Shown here: positions 1 to 13,879 of the stretch, in pieces
How positions within the stretch are numbered: position 1 is the stretch's first letter
Layout of the letters: the number at the start of each line of letters is the position of its first letter
Assembly: GCA_963573385.1 (NCBI GenBank)
Contig: CAUYLG010026699.1
Span: 17,398 to 81,397, forward strand
Length of the DNA: 64,000 nt
Direction: 5' to 3'
Origin: Cacajao melanocephalus
Lineage: Eukaryota > Chordata > Mammalia > Primates > Pitheciidae
Program-made: the position numbers and the translations under genes
The notes under the pieces: model-generated
Databases searched by the model: none
What the model saw: only the letters and a program-made list of their open reading frames with translations
What the model was told of the DNA's origin: nothing

Positions 1-268
1 TAAAATGTAACTCAATAACACTCCTTACAAAAAAAAAAAAAAAAAAGAGTCTGGTTCTGGAAAACTGAGGTCCAAACACTGAATAGAACTGACCCTGAGA
101 GATGTTACTACCCTTTAAGATCCAAGACAAAATTTCTAAGTCATTCATCTCTAAGCTTCAACAATTCTCGTTCACAAATGACAAGTGAAAAAGAATGAAA
201 GGAATAAAAAATAAAATCATTGTATCACTCACAACTGTCACTGTTTGCTTTTCTAATTAAAAAAAAAA

Positions 269-565
269 TTTTTTTTTTTTGAGACAGAGCTTTGCTCTTG
301 TTGCCAAGGCTGGAATGCAGTGGCAGGATCCCAACTCAATGCAAACTCTGCCTCCAGGGTTCAAGCAATTCTCCCGCCTCCACCTTCCAAGTAGCTGATT
401 ACAGGTGCCTGCCACCACACCCGGCTAATTTTTTTTGTATTTTTAGTAGAGACAGGATTTCATTATGTTGGCCAGGCTGGTTTCAAACTCCTGACCTTAG
501 GTAAGCCACCCACCTTGGCCTCCCACAGTGCTGAGATGACAAGCGTGAGCCACCACACCTGACCT
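269..565 (-). mobile_element. Alu, S-type, full length
   Basis: A T-run at 269-280 (the antisense poly-A tail) is followed by the complete reverse Alu sequence, ending with the reverse of the Alu 5' end at 565. The short open frame at 292-504 is read through this repeat and is not a gene. Confidence 0.97.
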
Positions 566-1067
566 AAAAAATAATTTTGAAAAGCTAATAGGCAGTATTA
601 GGAGAAAATCATTCATGGACTTGTACTATGTGGGTGGGGATGTTCATTAACGCCCAGCACTGGGACAATCATTTCTAAAAAGAAATTACTGCTCCCATTC
701 TTGAGTTCAGGCAAACAAAATGGACCCATGTCTTTCCGGGAGCATAGCAGAAACAGGGTCTGTGAAAATAGCCTAAGGCTCTCCTACTTCCTTTCCCCAG
801 TCCACAGTCCCCTAAAGTGATTTAAAAAAAAAAAAAAAAAAGGAAAAGCAAAGAGAAAAACACATGCAACTAAGGAAATCCTCTATCCATTACAAAGAGA
901 ATGCAGAAATAAAAGTTAGGAAAAATAAGAGTTACATATTTTAAATAAACTTTTCTTTCTCTCCCTTCCAAAATCTAGATTTGCCTACACCAAGATTTTT
1001 CTCCCCTCAAAGTATGTCTAAAATCATTTTACTTAAGCTGGTTACCACTAAGAATTACAAAAATTTT
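566..1067. other. Unique AT-rich DNA, no feature seen
   Basis: No gene, RNA or repeat recognised, apart from an A-run near 824-841. Confidence 0.5.
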
Positions 1068-1086
1068 ACACACACACACACACAAT

Positions 1087-1125
<39 letters not shown>

Positions 1126-1160
1126 CCCCCCCCCGCCCAACACACACATGCGCATACACA
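1068..1160. repeat. Composite (CA)n-(CT)n-C12 microsatellite
   Basis: CA repeats at 1068-1084 are followed by about 16 CT units at 1091-1122, twelve C residues at 1123-1134, and a short degenerate CA tract. The local open frame (981-1226) is low-complexity translation. Confidence 0.95.
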
Positions 1161-1254
1161 TATAATTACTTACATAATAATTGTGGGTTTTACAATAGTT
1201 GGAAAAAAGGTATGATTGAGTTATGATTTTATTAAATAACAATCATGATTCAAA

Positions 1255-1400
1255 TATTGTTTGTCTGCCATATGCTGGATGCTGAGACTACAAAATGGGA
1301 AAAAGAAACAGTCCTGCCCTTAAAGCGACTCAGTCTAGCGAGGGACAATTATAACAAGAACTACATGAGGACAATATGAGTCCATAACCTAGATATAGAT
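1255..1400 (+). mobile_element. Ancient interspersed repeat, class uncertain
   Basis: The pattern 'tgctggatgctgagac ... cctgcccttaaagcgactcagtctag' resembles a common old mammalian repeat (L2/CR1 or MIR-associated 3' material). A diverged copy of the same theme lies at 27135-27370. The family name is not secure. Confidence 0.4.
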
Positions 1401-1448
1401 TAAGAGGTAAAACGTTCAGATCCTTAGAAAAGGGAAACATCTGAGAGA

Positions 1449-1587
1449 GGCAGGCTCTGTGGCAAACACCTGTAGTCCCAGTTACTCAGGAGGTCAAGAA
1501 AGGATCACCTGGACTCAGAAGTTCAAGTCCAAAATGGACAATGTAGCGAGACTCCAGCTTCTGGAAAAACTAAAATTTAAAAATGGA
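1449..1587 (+). mobile_element. Alu monomer (FLAM/AluJ-like), diverged
   Basis: A single left-arm-like unit containing 'cctgtagtcccagttactcaggagg', heavily diverged, with an A-rich end and no second arm. It is consistent with a free left Alu monomer or a very old AluJ fragment. Confidence 0.7.
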
Positions 1588-2389
1588 AAGATGTAGGAGT
1601 TGGGAAAAGAAGAGACTGTGTACATGACCCCTCTTCTTCATCTGTGTATTCCAAATTTCTCTCATTTATATGGAGTTCAAGCATTAATGCTTTATCTCCT
1701 CTAGAGAAACGTCATATTAGTTAATGTTTGCTGAGGAATGAACTAGACAAGAACTATACTGTTCAAATCCATGTTTACAATCTGTTCACTCTTTCTAGAG
1801 AAAAGGCTGTGAGTTAAGTAGAGTAAAACGGAAGTGACAACTTGTCTGACATGTTTTCTTAGCAGGAAAACAACCATGAAACTAATAAGTAGACCCAGAC
1901 ACAATGCAACAATCAAGGCTAATTAAGACCTACCTTTCCAGCAAGATGAATTACAAAATGGTGGTGGCCTAAACCAAACTAGAGTAGTACAGAGAAATAG
2001 GTGGAATAAACTAGAAGACATAATCTTGACCAATAATGTTTCCATACTGATCAAGCACCTTATCATTTCAGAAACTTTTATCCTAAGAATTTCTCAACCA
2101 CACTTCCCACTCAGCCTCAAAAAAGAAGTGAGCACAGAAAACAGCCTAGGAAGGTAACATGAATTAACTAAAAGCCTCATCCAATGCTGTTGGCAGTGTA
2201 CACTCTACGTTATGATGCTAACAGATTCAGTTATGTCTATGCCATCTTGTTTATTCTTCATCAAAAATAAGGCTATTTTAGTAGAGAAAATTCTCAATAC
2301 CCAGGGTAATACTTGAAATTTTAACTATAAAAACAGGATGGACAGGATGGACATAAAAAGCCTAATAGGTATGGAAATACGAACTACCT
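1588..2389. other. Unique AT-rich DNA, no feature seen
   Basis: No exon-like open frame or clear repeat. A short direct duplication (ggacaggat, twice) lies near 2336-2350. Confidence 0.5.
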
Positions 2390-2520
2390 TCTAGAATCAC
2401 AGACGAAGTCAGAGGGGGAAATCCACAGATTATTTAAGTCCAACTTTTTTCATATTTTACAGATGAGGGCCTGAGGCCCACATGATCAGTCTGAGGCAGA
2501 ACTTACAGGCTCTTAAGGCC
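2390..2520 (-). mobile_element. MIR-type SINE fragment
   Basis: 'catattttacagatgaggg' followed by 'cctgaggccca' is the reverse MIR core. The element is old and diverged, and its edges are approximate. Confidence 0.6.
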
Positions 2521-3349
2521 TTCAAATCTCTTAGAAATAAGTCTTACAGAAATATTATAAAAATCAACTTAAAATTGAATGAACACATGTATGATTAGGT
2601 TTTCAAAAGATGAACTATACCAGTATATTTATAAACCCCGGAGAAAGGGGTATCTGAAGTGACACAATTCCCAGGTAAACTTTCAGTCAGAAATTTCATC
2701 TTTTTATTCCAAGTGTGTCCCAGCTCCCCGACACCTGATCTGACATCTGTAAGTATTTGGTTTTGTATTGGTACCTCTACAAAAGTTCTATTTCTTCCAT
2801 TAGACGGTGTGCCCTTTTTACTTTGATTCCAACTGTCCCTATAAAAGGGAAGTTTTTTTTTTTTAAAGCCTAGACACAAGGGTTGCTATTGAAAGATATT
2901 CATGGTAAACGTTCAACTATAACAGTACTCGCAATCAAGGCCAAATAGGATACAGGAGGCTTCCAACTCTAAGGTAACAATTATATTATGAGCTTTGAAT
3001 ACATTTAAGTTTTCATACGTTAAATCCACGCCTTAAAACGAAATGGCAATTCATATGATGCTGGCAATAATTACACGTGTCTGCTTCTGGTACAAAAATT
3101 AGCATACCCAACTTTTACTGAGTAATAGCATACATCATTTTTGCACCATAAAGAAAAATACTGTACCTTACAAGCCATACAGACATAAACAAAAACTTTA
3201 TTTTTTTTGGACCTCAATAACCTGAAATATTCCCGTTTCAAAAACCAACCTCTCTCATGCTTCAGCCCGGAAAAGAATAACTTTCATCCCCTGAGAACAA
3301 AACGCAGCCTGTTCAGAACCCAAGGAAGTAGAAGGACGCCAGAGGGGAC
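2521..3349. other. Unique DNA on the left flank of the CpG island
   Basis: Contains a 94-codon minus-strand open frame at 2595-2879 with no recognised domain and no splice support. If a leftward gene starts in the island, this would be its first intron. Confidence 0.45.
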
Positions 3350-4330
3350 CCTTCAACCCGGGTTCCGCGTTCTCCTGGGTGACATCATTTCACCTGCGCC
3401 TCGGCAAAAAGGGAGGGAGCGAGAGCGCGAGGCCATCTGCCGGGCAGTGGGCCGGCGGCTCCGCGAGCTGAGGCCGCGCCTCCTCGCCGTCGCGGGAACA
3501 AAGAGCGCCGGGCGGCCGGGCCAACCCTTCGCCCAAGAGTCGGGCGCGGCACCGCAGGCTCCCAACGGCCCGCGGCCCGTCCCGCCCTCGCGCTGGAGCC
3601 AACGGCTGCTGAGGCCAGTACCTGCGAGGGGAGGCTCCGCCCTGCAGGGCAGCTCCCGCAGCTCCTCGCTGGGCCACCGCCTCCTATTGTGACTGCTCGC
3701 CTAGCCCGCGGCCAGCTCGCCAGATCCGCCGTCCGTGGGCCTCCTCACCCCCGGAACCCCGGCTCCGACTGAGGCGCTGTCGCGGCGCTTCCTTCCTCCC
3801 GGCACCATCACACGGGCCACGCCAGGAAACGACGGCTGCACACCCAGAGATGACAAAGTCGACTAACGCCTCGGAGGCTCCATCCTCTCAGCCCCCGCGT
3901 CCCAACCGACCGGGCCTCGGGCCCGTCCCGCAACACCGCACTAGGAGCCCCGCCCCGCCGCACCCCGCCTCTGCGCTCCCAAACCACAGGTCGCTGCGCG
4001 CCGGCGCACTGGCCTCCGCTGCGCGCGCAGGCGACGCCCCTCACCGCTAGGCCGAGACGCGCGTCCCTCCCACTTCATGGGTCCGGGTCGCCAGTCCCGC
4101 CCAGTCCCCTCGTAAGCACAAACCTAGCAAGCCCAGCGCGCCAGACCGCCGGAGCGCTCCTCCCCTTTCCTCTAGGCCCGGCACCGCGCGCCAAGCCCCC
4201 TTTGTTTCCACCCCGCGGGGGCGGGGCGGGGCGCGTCCCGGCGCAAGACTCGGACTAGTTCCGGCAACAGAGCTCGGCGCGCAACCCTGTCCCCCGCTGC
4301 CTAGCGGACAACAGGGCCCCAGTTCCCCAA
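3350..4330. promoter_or_regulatory. CpG island, probable promoter (possibly bidirectional)
   Basis: Base composition changes abruptly from AT-rich to GC-rich with many CpGs, and back again near 4330. No TATA box is evident. Visible elements are a GC-box cluster at about 4213-4232 (several GGGGCGGGG units), an NRF1-like palindrome TGCGCGCCGGCGCA at 3995-4008, an ETS core (GCCGGAAC on the minus strand) at 4258-4265, and a CRE-like TGACATCA at 3380-3387. This is typical of a dispersed-start housekeeping promoter. A minus-strand donor at 3621/3622 supports leftward transcription. Rightward transcription is only possible, not shown. I do not recognise the gene. Confidence 0.85.
3622..3800 (-). other. 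Candidate first exon of an unnamed leftward gene
   Basis: On the minus strand the sequence CGCAG|GTACTGG at 3626-3615 is a good 5' splice site, placed where a first exon in a CpG island would end. The upstream boundary is a guess, because no start site can be read directly. A minus-strand ATG near 3806 opens a short frame that stops before the donor, so if transcribed it would be an upstream or noncoding frame. A second, weaker donor (GGG|GTGAGG) lies near 3748. The rest of such a gene would lie left of the window. The product is unknown. This is inferred from splice-signal and island context only. Confidence 0.4.
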
Positions 4331-5040
<710 letters not shown>

Positions 5041-6130
5041 GTTAAGTAGTGGGCTTTTTAAGCAGATAGAAATTAGATGTTTCCCACAAGGATGGTGATC
5101 ATATTTTAGGGTGGCAGAGTGAAATTATTAAGGACCAGTCAACAGAAAACTCAGGTTCTATTTCTTTTGGCATTACTTAAACCAGTGTCTCCTTCCTTCT
5201 CTGGGCGTCGGCTGCATCCGGTAGAAAATGGGGGAAATCAGACTAAAATGATGTTTCAGGACCTTCTTTCTGGACCTTGTGCATTCTCTTTATGAACAAC
5301 ACTTTACGGTAATTATTTGTGTACACTTATCTCCCATATCAGACTGAGCACCCAGACTCTTGGGACTGTGTAAACCCAAGGCCCAAGCCTAGTGCCAGAA
5401 ACACAACAGTAGGTGTTTAGCAACTGCTGAATCAAAGTTCCACAATTAACAGCACAGGCTTTTGTAATTCCAGGACAAACAAAGAGAAGCTGGAATGAGG
5501 TATCAGGACCCTGTGAACATACCCACCCAGATCCATACTCCCATTATGTAACCCAGTTAACCAGCTGGCTCTCTCCCGAAGCAGCCAGTTTGGAGATGAC
5601 CACATCTAAACTTTTGTTTTGGTAAAGTATCAACCATACCTTTAAGTATATCCAATGTAACCTATTTCTATCCTGTGGATCCCTCACAAATCCCAATCTA
5701 CTGTGAATTCACCTCACATTACAGCTTAAAAAAAAAAAAAAAAATCTTCCCTACATAACCAGACCACCCTGAAGCAGCTTTTCCTCCAACCTTGGATACG
5801 GACTATGTGAAGAGAGGGAAAGGGGAGAAGAACATTGGGAAAGGAAATGGAAGTTACCATTTGGGAGCTGTCTAACTCTAAGAGGCAGATTCCTCAAGTG
5901 CTGAATTCAGCAGCAAAAATCTATTACAGTCCTCCAGCATTCCTCACCTATAAGCTTCAGCACATCCCTCTGAGCTTCAGCCAACCTTTTGTGAGGCAAA
6001 CTTACTGAAACCTCTCAAATGGTTACCAATTGTCACTAATTGGACTCTTAGGGCTTAACCTAGTAAGTTGTCTAGCTATAACAATGCTGTCACAACACCA
6101 GGCTGGATAGTTTGAAATCTGTACCACAAC
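5041..6130. other. Mostly unique DNA with an L2 remnant
   Basis: Apart from a probable L2 3'-end remnant at about 5330-5440, nothing is recognised. A 15-18 base A-run lies near 5728. Confidence 0.45.
5330..5440 (+). mobile_element. L2 3'-end remnant
   Basis: The pattern 'actgagcacccagactcttggg ... agtgccagaaacac ... gtaggtgtttagcaactg' follows the L2 3' tail (interrupted here for length). Strongly diverged. Confidence 0.5.
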
Positions 6131-6371
6131 TTTTTTTTTTTTTTTGAGACAAGGTGTTCTGTCACCCAGGTTGGAGTGCAATGGCTGGATCACATCTCAA
6201 TGCAGTCTCGAACTCCTGGGCTCAAGCAGTCCAGGCTGAATTTTTAATTTTCAGTAGAGACAGGTCTCACTATGTTGCCCAGGTTGATCTTTAACTCCTG
6301 GGCTTAAGCAATCCTCCCACACTGGCCTCCCAAAATGCTGGGATTACAGATGTGAGCTACTATGCACAGCC
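6131..6371 (-). mobile_element. AluJ-type with internal deletion
   Basis: A T15 run, then the reverse Alu. The segment around 'agcagtccaggctgaatttt' lacks the usual middle part, giving about 240 bases. 'ctcctgggctcaagca' is J-type. Confidence 0.9.
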
Positions 6372-6629
6372 TCTAATTTATTCTTAACCAGAAAATCTTA
6401 AGCCATGCTAGTAAACACCCAGAGAATAGGCAGGCTTTTAAGGTGGTGGGCCACCTTTGACAACCTAATGTGGCAGGGTTAAAGTTATACCAGAGCAGTC
6501 ACTTAACTACAGTCCAGCTAAAATTTTATTTGGTGATTGTCTGCAAAGGCGAAAAGTCCCGTTGTAGAACTGTCTTAATAAACTTTCTGCAATGGTACAG
6601 ACATTCTACATCTTCCCCCCTCCTCCCCG

Positions 6630-6765
6630 TCGAAAAGGCAGCCACTAGCTAGTGACATCTGGCTACTGAGCACCTGAAATGTGGCTGGTCTAACTAATGA
6701 ATTGTCCAGGATCAGTTTTTAAAGCCACACAGGGCTAACGGACAGTACAGCATTTATAAGAAAAG
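6630..6765. mobile_element. Old DNA-transposon-like repeat
   Basis: 'tggctactgagcacctgaaa' followed by 'tgtggctggt' is a common mammalian nonautonomous repeat motif. I cannot name the family reliably. Confidence 0.4.
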
Positions 6766-7489
6766 AAGGTGCTTTTGACAAGAACTTTTTGAGAATTCTG
6801 ACTGAGGCTGTCCTTTAAAAAACTGATTTTCTTGACAAAAGTGAAAATTGTGTATGACTACTAAAAACTGTTATTCCAGAGATACCCAAGTCATTTGAGT
6901 CTCTTCAATTTTAAAATAAAAATATATCAAAACATTGCTTACCAAATGGGCAAATGCTGAAGTTCCTTCAGATGGTTCTGGTAGTTATTCAATGAGATTG
7001 TTTACTCTGGTATTCTACCATTGTAATACATGGGAATAACAGCAGCCACTATACAAAAACTGCATAGGATTTTAGAACTGACCACCTAGTGAACAAATTC
7101 AGCCTATTCTTCAAGGCTAAATCTCACCCACTTTTCACCTTTTAAAGAATGTGACTCTACAAATCCTCTTTCTCTTTTATACATATCATGTTTTTCCTCT
7201 TTGTTGGATTATTCCTAACAGAACACACAAACACACCATTAATTTCTCCCATCTTTAAATCTTTAACTATTTGGTTTCAGGTTTGTGTTTCTAGTTGCTG
7301 TTATTCTCCTATTTAAAAAATATTTCCCTACACTTGGGTCATAAAGACATTTACCTATATTATTTTCTCAGAATTTTTATTATTTTCCCTTTTTCAATTA
7401 GATCTACACATCACCGGGAATTATTTTTTGTGTCGGTGAGGTGGGAATCAAGTGCCCCCTCCCCCATACGGGCATCTACTTGACAGAGC
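6766..7489. other. Unique AT-rich DNA
   Basis: No gene or clear repeat recognised. The left edge of the following L1 fossil is uncertain and may extend into this stretch. Confidence 0.4.
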
Positions 7490-9015
7490 ATCATATACTG
7501 GAAAAGAGTATTGCCAACTACTCTTTTGTTTAAAACCTGTGACCCCATATACATGAGTTTGTTTCTGAGTTCAGTAGTCTGTTGCACTGTTCTCTTTATC
7601 CCTATGCTGATCCAGACCATGGTAATTACCGCAGCTTTATAAGACTTCCTTTTATCCGTTACAGCAAGTTGTCCTTCAGAGTAGATTATTTCTGGCTTTC
7701 TGAATTTCCATAGGAATTTTAGAATCAGATTATTTCAAAAGAAGGAAAGAAAATAAGACAAGGAAAAAGGTGAAATTGCTAGGATTTTCTTGGGGCTGCA
7801 TTAGACCCAGAAATGAGTTAATGGATATTGGAAGATTCAATATTGTAAAGACAGCAATCTATAAGCTATTTACTTGAGTCTTCAATTCTTTCAATAATGT
7901 TTCACAGTTTTCTGTAAAGGTCTTGCACATTTAGTTCTTAGGTTTATTCTAGGTTTTTAATATAATTCAATTATTAATTCTAACAGTTCTTATCTCAGTT
8001 CTTTTGAGTTTTCTATACACACAATCCTGTTTATATCCTAGTCTATTTGGAAGAAAATACTGCCTGTTCCATTTCTTTCTTTCCAACATATACTCATTTT
8101 TTTGTCTTACTGCACTGGCAAGGGCCTCTAGTACAGTGCTAACCAGACAGCTTTGTTTTATTCCAAACCTCAACTGAAAAACTGTCAACATTTAAGTATG
8201 GTGTTTACAGTTTTTTTCCTTTTTTTAAAGACCCTTTTAGCAAATTAAAGGAGTTCTCTACTATTTCAAATATGTTAGAAATTCATCATACATGGGCCAG
8301 GCACAGAGTCTCATGCCTGTAATCCCAACACTTTGGGAGGCCAAGGTGGGCAGATCACCTGAGGTTAGGAGGCCAGCCTGGCCAACATGGTGAAACACCA
8401 TCTCTACTAAAACTACAAAAACTTAGCCAGGCGTGGTGACACGTGCCTATACTCCTAGGTATTATGGAGGCTGAGGCAGGACAATCACTTGAACCCAGGA
8501 GGCGGAGGTTGCAGTGAGCCAAGATGATGCCATTGCACTCCAGTGTGGGCAGCAGAGTGAGACTCTCTTTTTTTTAAAAAAAAAAAAAACTTCAAAAATA
8601 GATGTTTGATTTTATGAAAAACTTCTGTATCTGCAAGTTAACCATATGACTTTTCTGTTAATGTGAATAATTGGTTTGGGGATGTTAAACCAAATTTACA
8701 TTCCTAATAAACCCATTTTAGGCTTACCATATTGCTCTAAATGGTTGGTTTATTTAGAATTCTTGCATCTGTGTTTCGATTGAGATTAGCTGTAATTTTC
8801 CATTTCTGTAATGTCCCTGTCAAGTTTTGTTAAAAAGACTTATGCTAGCTTCAGAAAATGAATCAGGGAGTACTGGCTCGCTTTCTGTTCTCTGGAAGTG
8901 TTTAAGACTGGTGTTACACCTTCATTAAATGTTTGGGAAAATTTGCTGGTTAGCTAACTGGACTTGGAATTAAATTTCCTTAGATGTCCTGTTTTCTCTT
9001 TATTTCTTATTAAGG
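7490..9015 (-). mobile_element. Old L1 (L1M-type) ORF2 fossil, split by an Alu
   Basis: Read on the minus strand, 7490-8294 and 8590-9015 follow the central and 3' part of L1 ORF2 (reverse transcriptase region). Landmarks in the plus text include 'gctgatccagaccatggtaa', 'caataatgtttcacagtttt' and the asparagine-rich 'gttagaaattcatc' region. It is full of stops and indels and has neither an intact 5' end nor an intact reading frame. An Alu at 8295-8589 splits it. Edges are approximate. Confidence 0.8.
8295..8589 (+). mobile_element. AluS-type, full length
   Basis: Complete plus-strand Alu from 'ggccaggcacagagtc' to an A-rich tail at 8576-8589. It is inserted into the L1 fossil, so it is younger than it. 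Confidence 0.97.
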
Positions 9016-9789
9016 CAAAACAACTGTAATCTTAGGATATATATGTAAGAAAGATCTCATTCTGAAATTCACTATCTGCTTCTAGAAAACCATCTCCCAG
9101 TCTTGTTAACTTGAAGGGTGCCGTTGCTAGAAATACATTTTAAAGCATACTGCATAAACAATAATCATAAACAAATTTCAAGTGTTAGTTAACAGTCTGT
9201 CAAATGGCAAATATACAATTTATTTTTGTGACCAGTTTTGCATTTCTAGACTTCAAGGGATATCTAAATAATGATTATGTGAAGTATCTTTTTACAAAAA
9301 AGGTGATTGTGGGGTTACAGGCTATCCTTATCACTCTACAAACTTTTATCATAACACCTTATGGCATTTATCAAATATCTGTTTCCTCCTATTAAACTAA
9401 GCTCCTCAAGTCTTAGTTCTGCTTTGTTTATATATCACTGACGCTGATGTTGGGGGAATAACAGATAACAGAACATACACAAAAATGGAAAGAGGATCAT
9501 CTCCTATTTTAAGGCATTGAAAGGCATGATTCGAGTTGTCCATAGGGCCAGATAAAGAACCACCTGTCCAAATGCTGAAGAACCATTCACATGTAAGGGA
9601 AATGCCAAAGGAGGTGCTGGGTAGAGAATGGCTTACCTGCTGGAAGTTCTGGACCTCTACTAATGTGAAGGCAGTTTCCCATTGGTTAACACTGTCAAGG
9701 ACTGTTCTGCCATCACACCCACTGCCAAGTATTTCGACTGTAATCTCACTCCAACAACTTCAATCTCTATTACTGAGTTAGTGGCCTCT
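9016..9789. other. Unique DNA, no feature assigned
   Basis: Open frames at 9204-9395 and 9536-9781 have no recognisable domains, and no splice signals make them exon-like. Confidence 0.4.
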
Positions 9790-9960
9790 CCTATGTGTTC
9801 TAAAATAGCATTAATCATTCTGCCTTCCAACTTTGTATTTACTTTATACTTCTGCTCAATAAATAGTAAACCTCTTGAAACCCTGGACTCAGTCTCACCA
9901 AATCTGGCAAGGGGTTAAGCACACACCATGTGCTTAATAAATAGTTCAATTAATGATATG
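9790..9960 (+). mobile_element. L2 3'-end fragment
   Basis: 'ctcttgaaaccctggactca' followed by 'gtgcttaataaatagttcaa' is the L2 3' end read in sense. Confidence 0.6.
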
Positions 9961-11034
9961 TAAATATTTCACAGCAGTGGTTGATTCTACGTTTCTCACT
10001 AGGTAAATTCCCAAGGAGAAATGAAGCACGGGAACAAAGGGCAGTGAAAAGAGAAGAAAAGGGACGCAAAAAAATAAATTTCAAATTTTTTCCTGAAGCT
10101 AGCTTTGCTGTCATCCCTAAGTTTCCTTTCTTCCTCCAAAACCAGCTAAAAGGACTGAATAAGATAAGGCTGCACTGGGGGAAAATGTATATTGGCTGAA
10201 CAGCATTTAGGCCATGCAATATCTACAAGCATGCTAAAACTTGATCTACTACTGCAAAACAATCAGCTTAAGCAGTTTCCCCCAGAAATGTTAATGCCTG
10301 TCAGGTAGAAAAGGTTAATAGCAGCAGCTGCCGGCTATAGCAGCTAGAGACCAGAAGAAGGAAGCAAAGGCTCACCCAAATCCAAGTCCACTGGAAGCTG
10401 CCACTTACCCAGCTTTGGGGTGGAAGACTTGGTCAGATGGCTGTTTCCACAGTGCAGGTGGGAGATGACTTGGACTAAACCATGGTAGCTGGGATGACAG
10501 AGGGAAAGCTCATGGCAGTGAAGGTGTGAAGGGGCTAAAGCAGGTGGACAGTGAAAAGCCATTGGCCAGGAAGAAGTTCAAGAGGGAAAAATGAAGAAAC
10601 CTAACTGCCTAGGACAGCCAAGTCAGAAACAGAAAAATAGAGACCCATACCAATCAGAAGTGGAGAGCCAAGGGCACAGATAAAGCATGCACTGCACGTC
10701 ACAGCATATGCAACCTCTAGAACAGGGTAAATAGGCAGGAGCTGACCAGGAGACAAGAGGTGTCCACTGTATGGCCTGCTGTAATCTATACTCTTTGAAG
10801 CCAAGCTCTTGCTCATTCTGTTCCGGAGAATAGACAGCACCTTGGGCTCAACTGTAGTTGCTTCAGAAGCTTCATCTCAGGGGCAATCATATATTCTGGT
10901 ACTATATACAGTTCTTACCAAATCCAATGGAGACTCAGAGCACACAAAAAAAAAAAGTTTGCCATATACAGATCTAGGTTCTTCTTTTCAACAAAGCCAA
11001 TCCTTTGTTAGGAAGGAACCATCTATTTTTTTAA
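9961..11034. other. Mostly unique DNA, with an antisense L2 piece
   Basis: Apart from the probable L2 at 10395-10490, nothing is recognised. Minus frames at 10344-10562 and 10601-10840 have no domain support. Confidence 0.4.
10395..10490 (-). mobile_element. L2 fragment
   Basis: On the minus strand 'aagtcatctcccacctgcac' followed by 'tggaaacagcc' matches the L2 ORF 3' region. It creates a donor-like CTGG|GTAAGT on the minus strand near 10408. Confidence 0.45.
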
Positions 11035-11240
11035 TCCTGTATTACATTTAGGTTGTTCTCAGTGTTTTGCTATTACAAAGATATTATGAATATTCTTGTA
11101 CATACATATAGTTTGGCATGCATTTGAAAATGCATCCATAAAAGTACAATTCTAGAAATAGAATTGCTGGTTCAAACAGTATGTGATTTTTCTTAATTTT
11201 TAAGACATACTGCTATACTGCCTCCTAAAAGGCAGCATCA
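11035..11240 (-). mobile_element. Old L1 ORF2 3' fragment
   Basis: 'ttgctattacaaagatatta' and 'agaattgctggttcaaacag' are landmarks of the reverse complement of the L1 ORF2 3' region. Confidence 0.65.
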
Positions 11241-11241
11241 A

Positions 11242-11408
11242 TTTTTTTTTTTAATTTTTGAAGCAGGGTCTCACTCTGTTACCCTGGTTGGAGTGCAGTG
11301 TCATGATCACGGCTCACTGCAGCCTTGAACTCCTGGGGCTCAAATGATCCTCCCACCTCAGCACCAACTAGCTGGGACTACAGGCATACACCACCACAAC
11401 GGACTAAT

Positions 11409-11439
<31 letters not shown>

Positions 11440-11475
11440 GTAGAGACAGGGTTTTGTCATGTTGCCAAGGCTGGC
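11242..11475 (-). mobile_element. AluJ-type, 5'-truncated
   Basis: Reverse Alu with J-type 'gaactcctggggctcaaatg'. It stops at 'gttgccaaggctgg', so the Alu 5' end is missing. An expanded T21 run at 11419-11439 lies in the position of the central A-rich linker. Confidence 0.92.
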
Positions 11476-12085
11476 AATTTTTATTCAAAGCAAAGCTAAC
11501 TGATTGTAGTTTAGAGTTGACCCTGGAGGGGAGTCAGCAGTTTTCAGGGTACTCTCTGAGGAAAGATAGGCTGGTACTATGGACAGCAGTAAGCCAAGCA
11601 TCAGGGAGAGAGAAGCCCTGAAGCAGCACTTGGACCAGTATACTTTCAGTGCAGCCATATTTCATATGCAGCTTTAAGTTCTCTTTGTTCTAATGCCCTT
11701 CTGTGAAATCCTTTATTAAATATTAATAGCCTAGGAACTAGGCCCAAACTATAGTCTTACTAAATACAATAGCCTAGGAACTGGGCCTAAACTTGAGCCA
11801 AATCAACGCCAGTGAGAACAGCTTTGTACAGCTGGTGACCAGTGGGCCATGGGTCAAAGGACTGGCTAGAAGGACAAGCAGTTTACCTATGAAATCCCAG
11901 AAATACTGAAATACCTGGAGAAGAAAGCCAGACAAACTGTTCAACTGCGGTTAAGAAGAGCAAGGGCTTAAATCGTTAAGAATTGGACATTAATGGAAAA
12001 TGTGATCCCAAAACCTAGTGAAATAAGGACGTAAAGTTATACTTACATAAGTGCTTCAAGAAAATAAATGATGGGATAAGCACAT
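11476..12085. other. Unique DNA with a diverged 43-bp direct duplication
   Basis: 'aatagcctaggaact' occurs at 11725 and again at 11768, followed both times by 'aggccc/gggcct aaac'. This looks like an old small tandem duplication with a period of 43 bp. Nothing else recognised. Confidence 0.5.
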
Positions 12086-12372
12086 GGTTGGGTGTGGTGG
12101 CTCACCCCTGTAATCCCAGCACTTTTGGGAGGCAGAGGGGAGCGGATCAATTGAGGTCAGGAGTTGGAGACCAGCCTGGCCAACATGGTGAAACCTTGTC
12201 TCTACTAAAAACACAAAAATCAGCCGGGTGTGGTGGTGAACGCTGGGGTAATCCCAGCTACCTGGGAGGCTGAAACAGGAGAACTGATTGAACCTGGGAG
12301 GCAGAGAGGTTGTAGTGAGCCAAGATCACACCACTGTACTATAGCCCGGGGGACAGAGTGAGAATGTCAAGA
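12086..12372 (+). mobile_element. AluS-type
   Basis: Complete plus-strand Alu. Its tail has become a purine-rich GGGA/GGAA tract continuing to about 12415 instead of plain A. Confidence 0.95.
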
Positions 12373-13667
<1,295 letters not shown>

Positions 13668-13879
13668 GGTCTGTAGATAAGACATGCTGTGTGAAAACCC
13701 CTAACTAGTTTTTGTCTCCATCTCTTTTCTTTCTACAATCCCATTTTCTATTACTATTCTCTACAATTAAACTTAATCATGTTTCCAAGAAGGCCTCCAC
13801 ACATAAAAACAATCCCATTAGTCAGCAATGGACCCTCTCTTTTATTATGTAAAGGAAGAAACTGGGTCTGAAAGTAGTC

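Noticed and set aside
981..1226. Serine/leucine-rich open frame
   Set aside because: Translation of the CT/CA microsatellite.
2595..2879. 94-codon minus-strand frame left of the CpG island
   Set aside because: No recognisable domain, no clear splice sites, and a length that can occur by chance. Kept only as a remark on the flank.
3207..3692. 161-codon plus-strand open frame overlapping the CpG island
   Set aside because: GC-rich DNA has few stop codons. The composition is Arg/Pro/Gly-rich without domains, the start lies in AT-rich flank, and the frame crosses the likely minus-strand exon.
3808..4044. Opposed open frames of 78 and 66 codons in the CpG island
   Set aside because: Frames on both strands of the same GC-rich DNA, with no splice or domain support.
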